Position numbers and translations under genes: made by a program. A model generated the notes under the pieces. It made no database searches. It had not been told where the DNA came from and saw only the letters and a program-made list of their open reading frames with translations. Of a DNA stretch of 64,000 nt, positions 1 to 11,290 are shown one piece after another (position 1 is the first letter of the stretch; each line of letters begins with the position of its first letter). Where the stretch lies: the NCBI GenBank assembly GCA_016630955.3, contig CM049995.1, forward strand, positions 620,001 through 684,000. The letters run 5' to 3'. This stretch comes from Didymella arachidicola. Taxonomy: Eukaryota; Ascomycota; Dothideomycetes; Pleosporales; Didymellaceae.

Positions 1-721
1 TGCGTGGGATCTCTGTCTCCTCATACCAGGCAGAGAGGTGGTACTTGCCAGCAAAGATTAGGAACGGTGGGACTGACCAGCCAGCAGCGTTGATAGCTGC
101 TATTACTGTCACCCACTCACGGTCGCCAGGCTGAACAGTCTTTGGCCTGCCTCTCCTCTCTGATCCTGTCACAACAAGCTGCGTTGTGATCTTGCCCATC
201 ATAAAGCCAGCCTCGTCAAAGTTGTAGACGTCTTCGTCGCAGATGCCGTACTTGGCCTTTGTCTGCTCTACAAGCTCAAACCAGCCTTGGATAAGGACAG
301 GATCCTCGCATAGAGCTCTCTGCCTGTCATACGCTCGGTTGAAACGCGTTGTTAGACTCTCTGTACGCTTAACGAAGTTGCGCGGCCAGTGGACGCCAAC
401 CTGACCAGCGCCGCGCGCAGCCAGCAGTCTATTAGCCATATCACGTACAGCTGCGTACGTAGGCGCAAATCCACGTAGATCTAGATCAAGTATGTATTTA
501 ACAATCACCTCCTCTTCTAGCTGGGTAAGCTTCTTTGAGTTGGGCTGGCAATCGCGTCGGGCAGGCTTCCCAGCGCGTCGGTCGCGCATTGTCATACGAG
601 GGACGTTAAAGGCTAGAGCAGCGCGGCTTTCAGACTGAATCTGCTTTGAAACAATAGAATTAATAGCAAGCTGAACATCAGCTTCATTTGATAGTACTTG
701 AGGGGCATAGCGTTGAGGCAT
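1..721 (-). CDS. pogo/Fot1-type DDE transposase, N-terminal 240 residues (cut by window edge)
   Basis: The frame opens at an ATG at 721 (MPQRYAPQVL...) and stays open to position 1, so only the N-terminal part is visible. Residues about 1-55 look like a psq-type helix-turn-helix, residues about 60-150 like the CENP-B/Tc5 DNA-binding segment (with GVHWPRNFVKR), and residues 165-240 are the start of the DDE_1 catalytic core. NFDEAGFMMG holds the first catalytic Asp at about residue 169, followed by the VIAAINAAGW and FLIFAGKYHLSAWY stretches typical of Fot1/pogo transposases. No stop or frameshift occurs in the visible part, so the copy is not visibly damaged by RIP. It would act in the nucleus, cutting and pasting its own element at TA sites. 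Family assignment is firm; whether the whole element is active cannot be judged here. Confidence 0.9.
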   Translation of the reverse strand, partial: MPQRYAPQVLSNEADVQLAINSIVSKQIQSESRAALAFNVPRMTMRDRRAGKPARRDCQPNSKKLTQLEEEVIVKYILDLDLRGFAPTYAAVRDMANRLLAARGAGQVGVHWPRNFVKRTESLTTRFNRAYDRQRALCEDPVLIQGWFELVEQTKAKYGICDEDVYNFDEAGFMMGKITTQLVVTGSERRGRPKTVQPGDREWVTVIAAINAAGWSVPPFLIFAGKYHLSAWYEETEIPR

Positions 722-761
722 GATGAAAAGACTTAAGGTGGTTGATCAAAGTTGGTGGGGC

Positions 762-794
762 TGACGACTCGCTTGTATTGACGACTCGCTTGTA
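762..794. repeat. 16-bp direct repeat upstream of the transposase
   Basis: TGACGACTCGCTTGTA occurs at 762-777 and again at 779-794, one base apart, 40-75 bases upstream of the transposase ATG. Its place between the coding start and the unseen element end suggests a subterminal repeat of the transposon, possibly a transposase binding site; that role is inferred. A palindrome, TTTTACTAGTAAAA, lies just beyond at 834-847. The other element end lies outside the window, so the terminal inverted repeat cannot be defined. Confidence 0.6.
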
Positions 795-908
795 AAACAC
801 GTTATAGCTTTAAAGTTTCTAGATTTTGCTATTTTTACTAGTAAAATCCGCGCATCACGCGCACAGACACGGTAGTTGCCATTCAGTACACATAGAAACA
901 AGTGAGCG

Positions 909-909
<1 letters not shown>

Positions 910-939
<30 letters not shown>
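910..939. repeat. (GCT)10 trinucleotide microsatellite
   Basis: Ten perfect GCT units. Short frames through it give poly-Gln or poly-Ala, but neither strand offers a convincing gene around it. Confidence 0.9.
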
Positions 940-941
<2 letters not shown>

Positions 942-1664
942 TTCAAGCTTCTCTCTCAGGCATTTTGCGTGCCTGTTATGCCTCCAGAGCTGCTGCGCGA
1001 TCAATAGCAGCTTGTATACTCTCTATGCTACTGAATCGCTCAATTGGGTTGATTTGAGTGAGCTATCGCGTGTGGTTGTTGACCTGCCCGTCGGCCTTGC
1101 AACGTCGATCGCGGAAGCCCATACGCACGAGCCGCCGCCCGCTCACTCTTAAAAACACTAGATACAATACCTGCGATAGCACTTTGTATAGCAAGCTCTT
1201 TGGGATCCATATTGACGCGTTGTTGTTGACGTTAATCGCGACTCAATACTATATGGCTGCTTTGGGTGGGATGGCCGGAAACTATGTGGCCGGAAACCAT
1301 ATGGCCGAGCTTAGTGAGTCTCGCATTATTCGTACCATGGTGCGAAGTGGCTGCTCGTCTGCTCTTGTCCGTGGCACATGATGTTCACTGGACTACAGAT
1401 CTTGCAACAACCAAAGCTAAGGTCACTATTGAAGAGATAGACGGAGAGTAAACCCACATGGGCGTCGTTCGTCACGGACGGATCTTGTGTCTTCAAGTTC
1501 GCCATTATACGCGCAAAGGATATCTACATGAAGTCGCCCAGAAGCATGCAAAGAACTCCGAGAACGTCCCGATGCGCCTGTCATCATAGCCTAGCGCTCA
1601 TATCGGCCGGCTCCACAGGTGTTGTATACATGACCAATAATTACGTCTACTACGAGAGCTCGCT

Positions 1665-4367
1665 CTACTCGCTATCGTCGCCGATGAGCTTCGCGTAATC
1701 GTCCGCAGAAGCAAAGGTGGGGAGCTGCTTGAGCTTCCTCTTCTTCTTCTTCCTGCCATCTTTGGTATCTTCGTCGCCTTCGTCTTCGACGAGTCCGCTG
1801 ATGTCGACGGGGATGTCGTCTTCATCGTCCATGAATGCATCTTCCTCGTCAAGGTCGAAGTTCTCGAAGTCATCGTCATCATCATCGTCAGCTGCAGGTA
1901 CAGGAGTGTCTCCCTCATCATCGCTGCCAAGGTTGAGTTCGACACCATCATCCATGGTGACACCACCCTCGGCATCCGAGTCGCTCATCATGTCTTCCAT
2001 ATCGATATCGTCGAAGTCGTCGTCACCACCGTCGCCCTCCACATCGGGTCGCGACTTGACAAGCGCCTTCCAGATCTCGTCTTCGCCGCTCTCATCATCG
2101 CTATCCGCGTCCTTCTTGCCCTTCCTCTTCGCCTTCTTGTCAGCCTGCTTGGCTTTGCCGGCCTTCTCGAAGTAGGTATGGAAGAAAACTTCGTCGTCGC
2201 GGACGTCGTCGACCTTCTTGCGCCAGAAGGCTTCCGAGTTGAGGGGATCGTGAGTGCGGTCGCCATCGCGATTTGTGATGAGCAAGTCGGCAGCTTTGGA
2301 GGTACCAGACATAGGCTGCATAATCGAAGATCCGTGCACGGCTTGTATCTTGGTCTTTGCGTTGCGGAATGCGAACTTGTCCAGGAAATTCATGAGGGTG
2401 TACAGAGTGGGGTCTGGCTTCTCCTTGATGGTATCTTGGTTGATGATCTTTGATGCCAGAACATGTACTGAAGGGTGATAGTGGGCCTGGAGCGGCAACA
2501 GCTCCCACAAACACGACAGGTCTGCTTGAGCGTGCTCAGGGTCTCGTTTCCGGGCATCATATGCAGGGTTGGCAGGCTTCTTCTCATTGGCCTTCTCTTC
2601 GCCAGCCTCATGTACATCCTCAAAGTGTTCGTCCTCGCCATCATCGACATGATCTTCTGGTGTCGACAACATAGCCTTGATGCTGGGGAAGGTCGCGATG
2701 AGCTCGTTGATCAGATAGAGAACACCGCAAACGAATGGAGGCTCATGCATGTGAATGATCTGAAGTAAGCGCTTGACGAATGCCTTGACGCGCTTGATAC
2801 TAGTATCCGCTTTGAGGGATCGATAGAGGAGATTGAGATACATGATGTGCTTGGAGGTCGTAATGAGGCGTGGGTCGAGGAGGGATTCGTACAGTGTCCG
2901 GTAGAATCGATCGGTAGAGATGTTCTTGGTAACGGAGATTTGCTGGATAAGGGTCATGGCCTGGATACCAGTGTTGAAGTTGGAAGAGTGCGTGACCTGG
3001 TAGATGGTATTGAGCTGTTCTTCGAAGTTTGCATCGTCGGTCTTAGCAAAGGGGAAAGCGCGGTTGACACCCGTGAGGATGGCTGAGATCAGCTTCTCCC
3101 TCGACTCGTCTGCGACCTTGAAAGCCATGGTAGCCTCCTTCTCAGCCTTCTTCTTCGCCATCTTTCCGGGTAAGGCACCACCACCTTGTACCTCACCCTT
3201 CTTGTTCAGCACTGCGATTTTCTTCTCTTCCTTTTCGTGTTCTTTCTGCTTCTTGAGCAAACCGAGGAAGATGCTGAAGTAAATCTCTAGCAGCTTGTTT
3301 GCGACTCCCTGCTCCTTCACACTAAGGACGGTCTGGTTGAGGGTAATGACGGCATAGTACTTCGCGTGCGCGCTCTGGTTCGGCCGGAAGATCAGATCTG
3401 ACTCAATCGAGTTGATGATGACGCTCTTCATCAGCGGATGGGAGATCTGGAGCTGCAACAACAGGTACGAAGCCCGCGATGACACCTTCTTTTCCTTATC
3501 TCCAAGCTTGTTGATCAGCAACCTGAGCAAGTTCTCTTCCTGTTCTGGCTTTTCTTTCAACAGCTCCCAAACAAAAGTCACGGCACGGTTTCGCGAGTAC
3601 TCAACTTCGTCGTTGGTCCAGCCCTCGATGATCTTGAGCATCTCGAAGTACTGCTTCTTTAGCCAATCCTCGTACGACCATGCAATCAGGTGGACCTTCT
3701 GGAGCTCTCCGGGCAGCTTCTCGTCATATTTCCAGTGCATGTTCTTTCCCTGCAGTGCGCTAAGAAGACCAGGCTGTCGTGCGAAAGCCTTCAGCTTCCT
3801 GTCCGGTGGCAGCAGGACACCCTGACCGAGCAGGTCCTTCAGCGCAGCCAAAGCCATCATCGCAGCACTCCTGCTCTTCTTGCGCGACAAACCCAGCAGC
3901 TGTTCGAAGGCGCGGGTAGTGTGCAGGGGTGATTCCTGAACTAATAGAGTCAAGGCCGAGACCTTATCTTCCATGGTACCAGATGCCATGATGGTGGTCA
4001 TGAACTTGTGCGACGCATCCTTGGACATATGAGAGGCGGCATATTCGGTCGTTTCGGCTTCCAGAAGTTCGTCGGCATAAGCGTGAAGGTCGTCAAGGAT
4101 ATATTTCGGGGGTATCGTAGGGTTCTCGACCAAGGGAAGTTTCGGCAGCTCGACGCTGTGCCATTCAGGCTGCACCTTGAATATCTGGCGCAAACGTTAG
4201 CATACCATCTCCAGAGCATCATGGAGATAACCTACCAACGCCGAACGCTTCTTTCCGCCATCTCCACTCTTGCGCGCATCCTTTTTGTCATTCTTCACCC
4301 GGTCCTGGCCCGGAGGCGGCTTCGCAAAGCCATCCTTAGTCTCAGCATGGGTCCGCTTCTTCCCCAT
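1665..4367 (-). CDS. MAK21: CBF/Mak21-family ribosome biogenesis protein (Noc1)
   Basis: Two exons, 4367-4236 and 4184-1665, are joined across a 51-base intron (4185-4235: GTAGGT donor, GCTAAC branch, CAG acceptor), giving 883 residues starting MGKKRTHAETKDGF. The core is an alpha-solenoid; the CBF/Mak21 domain covers roughly residues 400-640, including LNLLYRSLKADTSIKRV and GVLYLINEL. The C-terminus has long acidic runs followed by the basic stretch DGRKKKKRKLKQ, as in yeast Mak21/Noc1. That protein pairs with Noc2 in the nucleolus and is needed for early 60S pre-ribosome assembly and rRNA processing; the role is taken from the family. It is divergently transcribed from TRP4, sharing a 447-base promoter region. 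Length and architecture agree with the family. Confidence 0.92.
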
Positions 4368-4814
4368 TTGAGATATTCGGCGTCGCGGAGGGTTCTCGCT
4401 GTAAGGTCTATCAGAGAAGATCCTCTGACACGTCTTGACCTTGAATACGCCGTTTGCGACCGTCGCGTAGTTCGAAAATTGAGATGGGGCCGGTGATTCA
4501 TTTCTCCTCGCGTCTTCAACACTAGCTTGATATAGACTAGTCGCCTGTGAACCCTGTGTCGAGCCCTTATAGCGGAACTCATTGGGATCTCCGGATTAGT
4601 GAGTCAACACGGCGAAGCTCTTCAGGTATATGAAGGGGCATCTGCAACCTTGTCAAGTGCAATTGAGTGTCAACTGAATCTTACTTGAAGTCAATTGACT
4701 TTCACGACCAGCCGCTACTGCAAATCAAAACTACCCCTCCTACCCCGCCGACAGCTGCTGCACCTGCTTCGGTAAAGAAAGCATCAGGAAGGAGCAGACG
4801 ATACAATAACAAAG
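4368..4814. promoter_or_regulatory. divergent promoter region MAK21/TRP4
   Basis: 447 bases separate the two start codons and must hold both promoters. No clear TATA box was recognised. Antisense frames into it are shadows of MAK21 exon 1. Confidence 0.5.
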
Positions 4815-6129
4815 ATGGCATCCACAGTATCGACAGCAAATGATGAAGATCCCAAGGTCTCAATCACACCACTTCTAAAACGTCTCTGGCACGAGACTTC
4901 TTCGACAAAACCGACCGCGGATGAGATTGCTGCTGCTCTTTCTTTGATCTTCACAAACAGCCTATCAGAGGTCCAGACCGGTGCGCTGTTGACATGTCTC
5001 CATTTCACAGACGAAGACAGACAGGCTGAAGTCCTCGCAAAATGCTCCAAGGCAATGAGGGACTTCTCCACCAAGATTGACTTCGATGCACTCAACCAAG
5101 TCCTGCAGAAGCGTGGAAGGAAAGAGGGCAACTACAACGGAGGTCTGGTATGTATGACAATAATGCAGCTCTATTCCACTTCCTTGACTTTTCGGTTGTC
5201 CTCTTCGTTGGCTGACAATTGCCTAGGTTGACATCGTTGGTACAGGAGGAGACTCGCACAACACCTTCAACATATCAACAACATCATCGATCCTCGCGAG
5301 TGCTTTACTCATGGTTGCGAAGCACGGTAACAAAGCTTCCACGTCACGCTCTGGCTCAGCGGATCTTCTGGCGTGTACACCGCCAAAAGCACCGATAATC
5401 ACTGCAGTCGCTCCCAGAACTATCAATGAAGTCTACTCGGAGACCAACTACGCATTCTTGTATGCACCAATCTTCCACCCTGGAGCAAGGCATGCTGCCT
5501 CGATACGCAAGCAGCTCGGCTGGCGCACCATCTTCAACCTCCTCGGACCTCTCGCAAACCCCTTACACGACCAGATCGAGGCACGAGTTCTTGGAGTTGC
5601 GCGTAAGGAGATTGCCCCTGACTTCGCTGAAGCACTCCGTCAGTCAGGTGCGAGGAAGGCCCTCGTTATGTGTGGTGACGAAGAGCTCGACGAGCTGTCC
5701 TGCGCAGGACCCACACACTGCTGGAGACTGATTGAGAATCCATCCGGCGAAGTCGACATCAACTTCTTCAAGCTTTCTCCTGCAGACTTCGGGTTGCCTG
5801 AACACCCTCTGAGCGAAGTCTCGCCGGGTCAGTCGCCAGAGAGGAACGCTGAGATTTTGATGAGAATCTTGACTGGTGAAGTCTCGCCAGACGACCCAAT
5901 CCTGCACTTCGTCTACATCAACACAGCTGCTCTGCTCGTTATCAGCGGCATCTGCGACGCTGATACAAGCAACATGGGCGAAGGTGACGACGGCAATGTC
6001 ATCGAGGAAGTCGGCCCTGGTGGTGGGCGCTGGAAGGAGGGTGTCAGGAGAGCGAAGTGGGCCATATCGAGTGGCGAGGCCTACAAGCAGTGGCAAGCCT
6101 TTGTTGAAGTCACGAATAGGGTGGCTTAG
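4815..6129 (+). CDS. TRP4: anthranilate phosphoribosyltransferase
   Basis: Exons 4815-5147 and 5227-6129 flank a 79-base intron (GTATGT donor, CCTAG acceptor) and encode 411 residues. The enzyme transfers phosphoribose from PRPP to anthranilate, the second step of tryptophan synthesis. The N-terminal helical domain (about 1-110) is followed directly after the splice by VDIVGTGGDSHNTFNIST, the PRPP-binding GTGGD loop. The next conserved block, KHGNKASTSRSGSADLL, has the KHGNR-type motif and the S-x-SGSAD segment for anthranilate and diphosphate. FHPGARHAASIRKQLG and TIFNLLGPLANP are further family blocks. The splice joins GGL to VDI without loss, confirming the intron. It is a stand-alone enzyme, as in other ascomycetes. 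Function is well supported by motifs. Confidence 0.96.
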
Positions 6130-6335
6130 GAGGCCAACTTCAGGGACTCGCGGACAATACTCACAGGATAAGCCAGACACCTTCTAGTAAAGATGGGCCA
6201 TTAGCAGTCAATGTTATGAATACGTCTGAGCAATATGCCCTCTGAAACTTGTTGTACTTTTCCTCTGCCCATCGTGCCGAAACAAAGTTTTGCTACTAAG
6301 AAGGCCTTCAGCAGCTCCATAGCTGCCACAGCTTC

Positions 6336-9037
6336 TCAATCACACTCGAAGCCAACGCTGTAGTCTGTTGAATTCGGTAATCCGACCCATGACGCAGTGT
6401 TTGTACTGTTGTCTGATAGCATACCCGAACCGTGGATGTTCCAATCCATCAGGGGCTGTGGATGCCACACAGGATCAGGATCCATGAATTGCATTGCCGG
6501 CTGTGACTGTTTCAGTTGATCTGCCTCACGCGGTGTTGGCGGCGGACCCATGCTGAACGCATCTCCTTCGAAGCTGTTGCCATATTGGTGGACAAACATG
6601 TCGCTTGTGTATGACAGCTGAGGCATGGGAGCCATGTGATTCGGTGTATACGAGTTTTGAGGCGTTGGCGGAAAGGAAAAGTCGTTGGATGAGGAAGGAG
6701 TTGTGTCTGTATCCTCCTCTAATCTTGGTTTCTTCCTTGGTGGTGGCTTAGTGCTCGATGTCTTACTCCTCTCCATTAGGATTTCGACTTCTAGGTCGTC
6801 TGTTGCTTTGAGGAAGACCTTACGGAAGGCGGCAAACTGATCACGACTAAGCGTAGGGAGCAGACCAGTAGCTGCGCCCTCGCTCCAGCCCACTTCCAAG
6901 AGCTCTAGCAAGCGTTGATGTTGGGAGTAAGAAGATTTTGCAACTTTGCACAGAGTCAGAAACATTCCGACATGCCAGCAGATTTGAGGCGAAATCCGAG
7001 GTACTTACGAGGGTTGGAAGGGATTGGTCGATCGGGAAACATGACACTGAAATATATGTACCACAGACTCAATTCGGTCGTAGCCGTGTTCTGGTCAGTG
7101 TTGGAAGTGCCAATGTAGAGGGGTACGTTGCGCTTCACCCAGTCTCGGAAGTGGCCCGGGTCGCACCCATTTGGTAGCGTAGGACATGCTTTGGACTTTT
7201 TACTGCACCGAAAGTTTTTGAGGGCACGGGAAATGTCGTTCTCTTTACTTTCTGTCAAGCCAAGGCGCTCAACGAGCGCATTGCGAGCAGACACTTCCTC
7301 ATCATCCAGGACCGTGCATGGCTTGTCTGATCTTAGCATCAAGGCATGTCTACCTGCAGTCTCTGCATCAGGAAAGAGCAGATGACACCGAGAGCACGGA
7401 GCTGGGAGCTTATGAGTGTTCATTGATTTGAATAGGGAATGGTCCCTGTTGCACTCAGCATTCTGTGTCTTGGTACATTCATGAAATTCTCCAGCTTACT
7501 TGTACAAGTGACGTGTCCGTGGAGATTTGCCTGTTTTACCCTTACAATTGATGCCATTGGCAGCATGCCAGCACAAAAGGTCGAGTGTACGTAGGTTATC
7601 TGCACCCCGAGTTCTATTCCCTACTGCTACTTGCAAGTCGCCTGGAGACTCCGTATTATCGTTCACCAGACTGTTGTGCGATATAGCTGCTGTACTGTCG
7701 GTGGTCGCAGAAGTAGTCGACAAGAATCCGACGCTGCTTCTGTTGGTGCCATTGCAATTTTGTGGGGGTGAGTCTTGTTCGTTAGGTTCGTCAGTCCATA
7801 GGCCGAAGTGTTTTAGTGCATTTGAGTAGGATCGAGCGTCGTCGCTACTTGACTCCGACCTCTCTTTGTCATCAGGATTCAAGTAATTTCTACTGTGATT
7901 CGTTGCTCCAGAGTTTGGTGGTAGGTTTGGTGTGTTATTGCCGTGTACGTATGAAGCAACATGAGGCGCTTGGAATGAATGCGCAAGCGCACCATCGGGG
8001 CTCTTGCAACCAAGAGAGTAGGGGAGTGTATGTTCGTTGCTATCTGTTAAACCGTCGGCGTGATCCTCATTGCGGGATGCATCTTCAAACTCAGACTCAT
8101 ACCTTGCGGTCCACGGTACCAGGAATAAGCTGTTGGGCGAGGCTCTATCTGTATCTGACCTTTGTAATGAGGCGCTCTTATCAGTATGCTTGTTCTCTGG
8201 CTTCTCTTCGAGGTCCTCTATTTTATCTTCAGCATCCGAGTCGGACTCGGACTCGACTGGCCGCTTTCTCTTGTTATCTTTGCCGTTCTGATGTATCTGC
8301 AAGACATGCTCCTTCATCTTGTCACTTCGACCAAAGCTTCGGCCCTTGCTTTTCTTGGCGGGCCTCCTTGATCGGTCGCAACCTTCAACTGGACAAAAAT
8401 ATTCCATCCTATTGTCAGCGTGAACATTGACGTAGTGGCGTCTGAAATCAGCTTGGCGACCAAACCTGAGGTCAGCGCACTCGGCCACGGCGCATTTAAA
8501 TTTACCAGAAGCCAGAACTAGCCCTGTGATATTGTCGGGTTCGTCATCCGAAGGACAGCTGACATGACGACGTCGTCTGGGGTACGTGGACGGTGTTTCG
8601 AGAGCGGAACCTATCGGTCTCGCGACAGGAACGAGCGTGTAACTGGGCTTATTGGGAGATTTCATAGTCGGTACTTGAGCGTACAATGCAGGTCCAGGTA
8701 ATGTGGCTGGACTGAGAAAGGTAGTTGGTGTGCAGCTGTGTGGCCGTGTTCCGTAGCCGCTGTCACTTGAAGCGAGCGATACCGCCCTCGTCAATGGGAC
8801 GTGGGCTGGAGACCAAGCAGTTGCATGTTGAGGTGATTGTAGTACGAGTTGTTGTGAATTTTTAGGAGGGGAGGTATCATATGTGTATGGCCAACCGGCT
8901 GGTCCAGACAACTCACTTTCCAGGTCTTCCACGTTGATCGGTCCAAGCTCAAGCCTTTGGCCATTCGCAAGTGTCTGTATAGGGAAGACATATCCATCAG
9001 AGGTGCGATGAATGCTATCCATTCGCCGCCCATACAT
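6336..9037 (-). CDS. C2H2 zinc-finger protein, probable transcription regulator
   Basis: Three exons (9037-7500, 7445-7009, 6943-6336) give about 860 residues. Intron 1 (7446-7499, 54 bases, GTAAGC/AACAG) and intron 2 (6944-7008, 65 bases, GTAAGT/CAAAG with a CTGAC branch) restore one frame. Residues about 180-260 carry C2H2-like fingers: KCAVAECADLRFGRQADFRR then CPVEGCDRSRRP. After intron 1 comes a Cys/His segment, PAPCSRCHLLFPDAETAGRH, and then a helical region ending FSVMFPDRPIPSNP. This arrangement (fingers, then a CxxC...H region and an FPD motif) is common in uncharacterised Pezizomycotina zinc-finger proteins. The long Ser-rich linker has basic patches such as DNKRKRP, a likely nuclear signal. 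Target genes are unknown. An extra 5' exon cannot be excluded. Confidence 0.78.
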
Positions 9038-9661
9038 AGCGTCTTGCAGACTTGTAGAGATAGCTGAGTGGTCGCTAAAGGATCTCAGGGCTTTCTGACA
9101 GATTGTTTGATATTGAAAAAAGTGCGATCGTGACGCATAACATTGACTTTTAAAGCGGGCAATGATGCTGTGTCATAGTATTGTACGGCCGTCATAGGGA
9201 GCACCAGGCAGCAAGATATATGCTCAGGCTGAGCCCAGGATGCGAACTTGAACAGATGCGAACGTTCGCACACTGCAACTTACGCCACTGGCAGGGGTTC
9301 TCATCCAATCATGGAATCTTTGCCCTGCACAGCCTGATCCCGCCCAGCACAGCCTTTCTTGCCAGCTGACTTGTCGAATAGATGAGATGTAGTGAGCCAG
9401 CCTGGTACTAGTGAGCGGGAGGTCGAAGCCATGAGAAATCTCGCTCTGAATCTCTCACGAAGGCACTTCATGGACGCGATCACTCTCGAAGTACATACTT
9501 CCCTTCGGAGCATGATGTTCTCGTTTCCGCATTTCGCTGTGTTCCCGTAATGATATCCTCGCATGATCGTGTTCGATGTATAAGCCTGACGGTTGCTACG
9601 ATGCCTTGAATTTACTGTTGCAAATCCCCACCTTGTTGTTCGTGGTGAATATTTTGCCAAG
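9038..9661. promoter_or_regulatory. divergent intergenic region
   Basis: 624 bases between the start codons of the zinc-finger gene and the small membrane protein. Short frames on both strands lack any recognisable protein. Promoters of both genes must lie here; no specific site was recognised. Confidence 0.4.
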
Positions 9662-10368
9662 ATGGCGTCAGGAAGTGATCGCAACGCTACCAGCAACCCA
9701 AGTCCCAGTGCACGTCTTCCTGGAGCGGGGGATCATTCCAGAGCATTGCTTTTCGCGCTCGCACACGGAGGTAAGGTCCAACTGCATGTCTTACAGTTGC
9801 ACCCTGCACAGACTAGCGCAACAACAATGTACCTACTCAAGAGAGAATACAAAGCTACGAGGTCTTTACGAGAATGGTTTCGAACTCGTCTCGTGATCGA
9901 GGATGCGACGATCTCTCCAGTTGAGTATGCTCAAACCCATCAAGAGAAGGTAGCTGACTGGGGTAGCTCTGCGTTGGTGATCCAGAGGCACAAGACTATC
10001 CTCGTGAAGTCATTGTGGAAACAACAACGCCTCGTTCAGACCTCGCAGAAGCTTTCAAAAATCCTCGCCTACTCCGTGGGCCCGCTTTTGTATCCATGAG
10101 CAAACGATTCATGTTGGCCTTCGAAGATGGAGACCACGACTGTGCAATACATGCCATTCTCATCAGAGCGGCCACATCTCGAGCGACCGTCGCATTCGTC
10201 CTCGTGGCAGTGATTCTGTTCTCCGCCATTGTAGGCTTAGCTGCCGGAATGTTGACTGGAGATGCGAAAATTGGACTCGCTGTGTGCGCCGGGGCGATTG
10301 CAATCTTTGCTCTCATTCAAGCCTCGATGTGCGGGGTGGATAGTATGAAGTCGAAGGCCAGCTGCTGA
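9662..10368 (+). CDS. small two-helix membrane protein, function unknown
   Basis: The frame from the ATG at 9662 (MASGSDRNATSNPSPSARL) reads a soluble region with RALLFALAHGGKVQL and LLKREYKATRSLREWF. It must change frame to reach PEAQDYPREVIVETTTPRSD and the C-terminal membrane part. The best intron I can find is 9920-9966 (47 bases, GTTGAG donor, CTGAC branch, GGTAG acceptor), giving about 219 residues; this donor is weak and the junction is uncertain. The C-terminus has two hydrophobic helices, about ATVAFVLVAVILFSAIVGLA and IGLAVCAGAIAIFALIQAS. The pattern (short N-terminal domain with a K/R-x-Y-x-x-x-R helix, two C-terminal helices) resembles uncharacterised ascomycete membrane proteins. 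It lies beside the SLATT gene on the same strand; a shared role is only a guess. Confidence 0.55.
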
Positions 10369-11290
10369 TTTGATCTGGGGCCCCTGGCAAGCGGGGCTTG
10401 GTCAGTAGTATCAACGGAGCTTCCTGAACTCATAGCAGTGAAACAGAGAGGCTCTCATTCTGCTAATGGAAAACCATGCACGAAGGACATTCTTCCGAGT
10501 GAGCTTGAGGACATGTATGAGATGCGCCGAGCAGGGACGCGAGGCCAAACACAACCTAATCCACCAGGCAGAGGTCAATATCGAGTCCCTCCCTTCATCT
10601 GCAGCAGATCAGGTAGGGTGCTGACTGTCAGCCTACTCTCAAGGACCCTACCGCGGCCCGTCCGAGCGTGGCGTTGCGCCGAGCCAGCTGGATCGCGACC
10701 AGGCGCACTGGCGAGGGTGGCTACTCATGCATAAGTTCGTGTTCGGGCGCTCCAGCTCGCATACCAAATACAAGATAATACCTACGCAGGCAAAGGTTCG
10801 CAGCAAGGCAAAAGCGTTGAAGATCAAGACACTCAGTACTGCGAAGCTGAGGAGTTCTGTTGTTCTTGCTTGTCTCTTTTCGCGGCCTGAGCCTCGCCGG
10901 GCCGGGCACGAGCCGAAGGAGCTACTATGCAGGGCTCCATCTCAATTTGGAGGGACCTTCATCTCCCTTCAGCTTTGACCCACACACACTTAAGATCTTC
11001 GTGGACCTGCTTGCCCTTCTATTGGACAGTTATCAATATGCGTGATCGACAGTATCCTCGCTTGTAGAAGTTTTGGTGGTCGGGAGGTGCGACCAGCTTG
11101 CAGATGGCGTCTCACCCATGAAATGGTGGGCATGGATTCCCTCGAATAAAGGATCATTTCTGGGTATGGGTGAGCGCGTGGGGAGCTGAAGTTCATTTCT
11201 CGTCGCGTTTATACTGTCGCGGTGGTCTCCTGCCTGTTGAGTGAGATTTCAGCTTTCCTCCTCCGCCGTGAAAGAGTCCCCTGGCCCAGC
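10369..11290. other. non-coding stretch upstream of the SLATT gene
   Basis: 922 bases with only low-quality short frames on both strands. Must contain the 3' end of the small membrane-protein transcript and the SLATT promoter. No repeats or RNA gene seen. Confidence 0.4.

Larger units (their letters stand above)
722..1664. other. non-coding stretch between transposase and MAK21
   Basis: Holds the transposon leader with its direct repeat, the GCT microsatellite, and a 15-bp tandem repeat (TGGCCGGAAACYATR) at 1272-1301. The right border of the element should fall here but no inverted repeat can be matched. I see no gene in the rest. Confidence 0.6.

Noticed and set aside
746..946. Poly-Gln/poly-Ala frames through the GCT microsatellite
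   Set aside because: Low-complexity frames created by the trinucleotide repeat, without other protein-like content.
7446..7499. Zinc-finger gene read as two genes or a pseudogene because of the TAA
   Set aside because: A normal-sized intron with good donor and acceptor removes the stop and keeps frame.
9772..9814. GTAAGG-started intron in the small membrane protein gene
   Set aside because: All nearby acceptors lead to stops or lose the LLKREYKATRSLREWF segment, while the unspliced frame is continuous.
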